Under the pieces are notes generated by a model, which made no database searches, was not told the DNA's origin, and saw only the letters and a program-made list of their open reading frames with translations. The translations under genes and the position numbers were made by a program. Below are positions 63,587-64,000 of a stretch of 64,000 nucleotides of DNA, piece by piece (position 1 is the first letter of the stretch; each line of letters begins with the position of its first letter). Source of the DNA: an uncultured Pseudomonas sp. (GTDB lineage Bacteria > Pseudomonadota > Gammaproteobacteria > Pseudomonadales > Pseudomonadaceae); NCBI RefSeq assembly GCF_946885955.1, contig NZ_CAMPHI010000012.1, positions 1 through 64,000 of the forward strand. Direction: 5' to 3'.

Positions 63587-64000
63587 CCGCGGGCCCTCGA
63601 AAAGCCGCGGGCGGCGCGTTTTTCCATTAACGACAAGCCCGTCATCGCGAGAATCGTCAGCGATAGATAGATAAAGGCCGCCGTCAGATAAAAGGTGAAG
63701 GGTTCCTTGCTCACCGTAACTGCGATCTGCGAGTGGCGCATGATCTCCTCCAGGCCGATCACCGAAATCAGCGCGGTGTCTTTCATCAGGATCATGAACA
63801 GGTTACCCAGGCCCGGTAGCGCGATACGCCACATCTGCGGCAGCACCAGGCGCCAGAGAATGGTCGCCGCGCTCAGGCCCAGCGCCTGTCCGGCTTCGCA
63901 GTGGCCCTTGGGAATGGCCAGAATGGCGCCGCGAAACACCTCGGTGGCATAGGCGCCAAAACACAGGCCGAGGGCGATGGTGCCAGCCGTGAACGGACTC
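63583..64000 (-). CDS. Polar amino-acid ABC importer permease, HisQ type (5' part beyond window edge)
   Basis: Reverse frame still open at the window edge. Visible C-terminal part: GLCFGAYATEVFRGAILAIPKGHCEAGQALGLSAATILWRLVLPQMWRIALPGLGNLFMILMKDTALISVIGLEEIM, a HisQ/ArtQ coupling loop and last membrane segments. Partner of the HisM-type gene by 4-bp overlap. Binding protein and ATPase genes, if present, lie outside the window. Confidence 0.88.
   Translation of the reverse strand, partial: SPFTAGTIALGLCFGAYATEVFRGAILAIPKGHCEAGQALGLSAATILWRLVLPQMWRIALPGLGNLFMILMKDTALISVIGLEEIMRHSQIAVTVSKEPFTFYLTAAFIYLSLTILAMTGLSLMEKRAARGFSRARG

Overview
The window is about 64 kb of a GC-rich chromosome that I assign to the genus Pseudomonas. 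The basis is gene content, codon use and gene order. From memory, acnB, DUF1289, usp, lpxH-ppiB, glnS, cysS, folD, tRNAs, tig-clpP-clpX-lon-hupB-ppiD, fabI, yej ABC genes, mltD, gloB, methyltransferase, rnhA and dnaQ run in nearly the same order as in P. aeruginosa PAO1 around PA1785-PA1816. I cannot name the species.

Layout. 1-2 kb: nitrate sensing (nasT, cut by the window edge, and nasS). 2-15.8 kb: housekeeping genes (acnB with a GTG start, a DUF1289 protein, a tandem universal stress protein behind an ANR/FNR-like box, miaE, a divergent MFS/LysR pair, an SPFH membrane protein, lpxH-ppiB, glnS, cysS). 15.8-29.2 kb: an accessory block between cysS and folD. It holds a secreted M14 carboxypeptidase, a small exported protein, a membrane-anchored alpha/beta hydrolase, a polysaccharide-deacetylase-like lipoprotein, and an AcoR-type sigma-54 activator divergent from a six-gene ABC importer that matches the glycerol transporter layout glpSTPQUV. 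29.2-40.6 kb: folD, three tRNAs, and the protein-quality-control run tig, clpP, clpX, lon, hupB, tRNA-Asp and ppiD, then fabI on the other strand. 40.7-48.4 kb: a microcin-C/peptide type ABC importer (two tandem yejA-like binding proteins, yejB, yejE, yejF) reading into fabI. 48.6-54.6 kb: an HDOD protein, mltD, gloB, a methyltransferase and overlapping rnhA-dnaQ. 54.6-55.0 kb: gene-free, with several REP-like hairpins. 55.0-64.0 kb: a compact lysine / 2-aminoadipate catabolic locus (amaB-type dehydrogenase, LysR, class III aminotransferase, hglS, a TPP enzyme, an Lrp regulator and two polar amino-acid ABC permeases, the last cut by the window edge).

How the parts work together. In the accessory block the regulator, a well-formed -24/-12 promoter, five TGTTCA boxes and the transporter form one regulatory unit. 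Its two ATPases carry complementary defects: GlpS lacks the switch histidine and GlpT lacks the LSGGQ signature, so one composite ATP site should be canonical and the other degenerate. In the 55-64 kb locus, piperideine-6-carboxylate / aminoadipate semialdehyde would be oxidised to 2-aminoadipate (AmaB), transaminated to 2-oxoadipate, and converted by HglS to 2-hydroxyglutarate. A TPP-dependent decarboxylase/synthase-like enzyme encoded directly after hglS has no assigned step.

No CRISPR array, transposase, prophage or recognisable defence island was seen. Assignments rest on reading translated proteins and motifs, without any database search.
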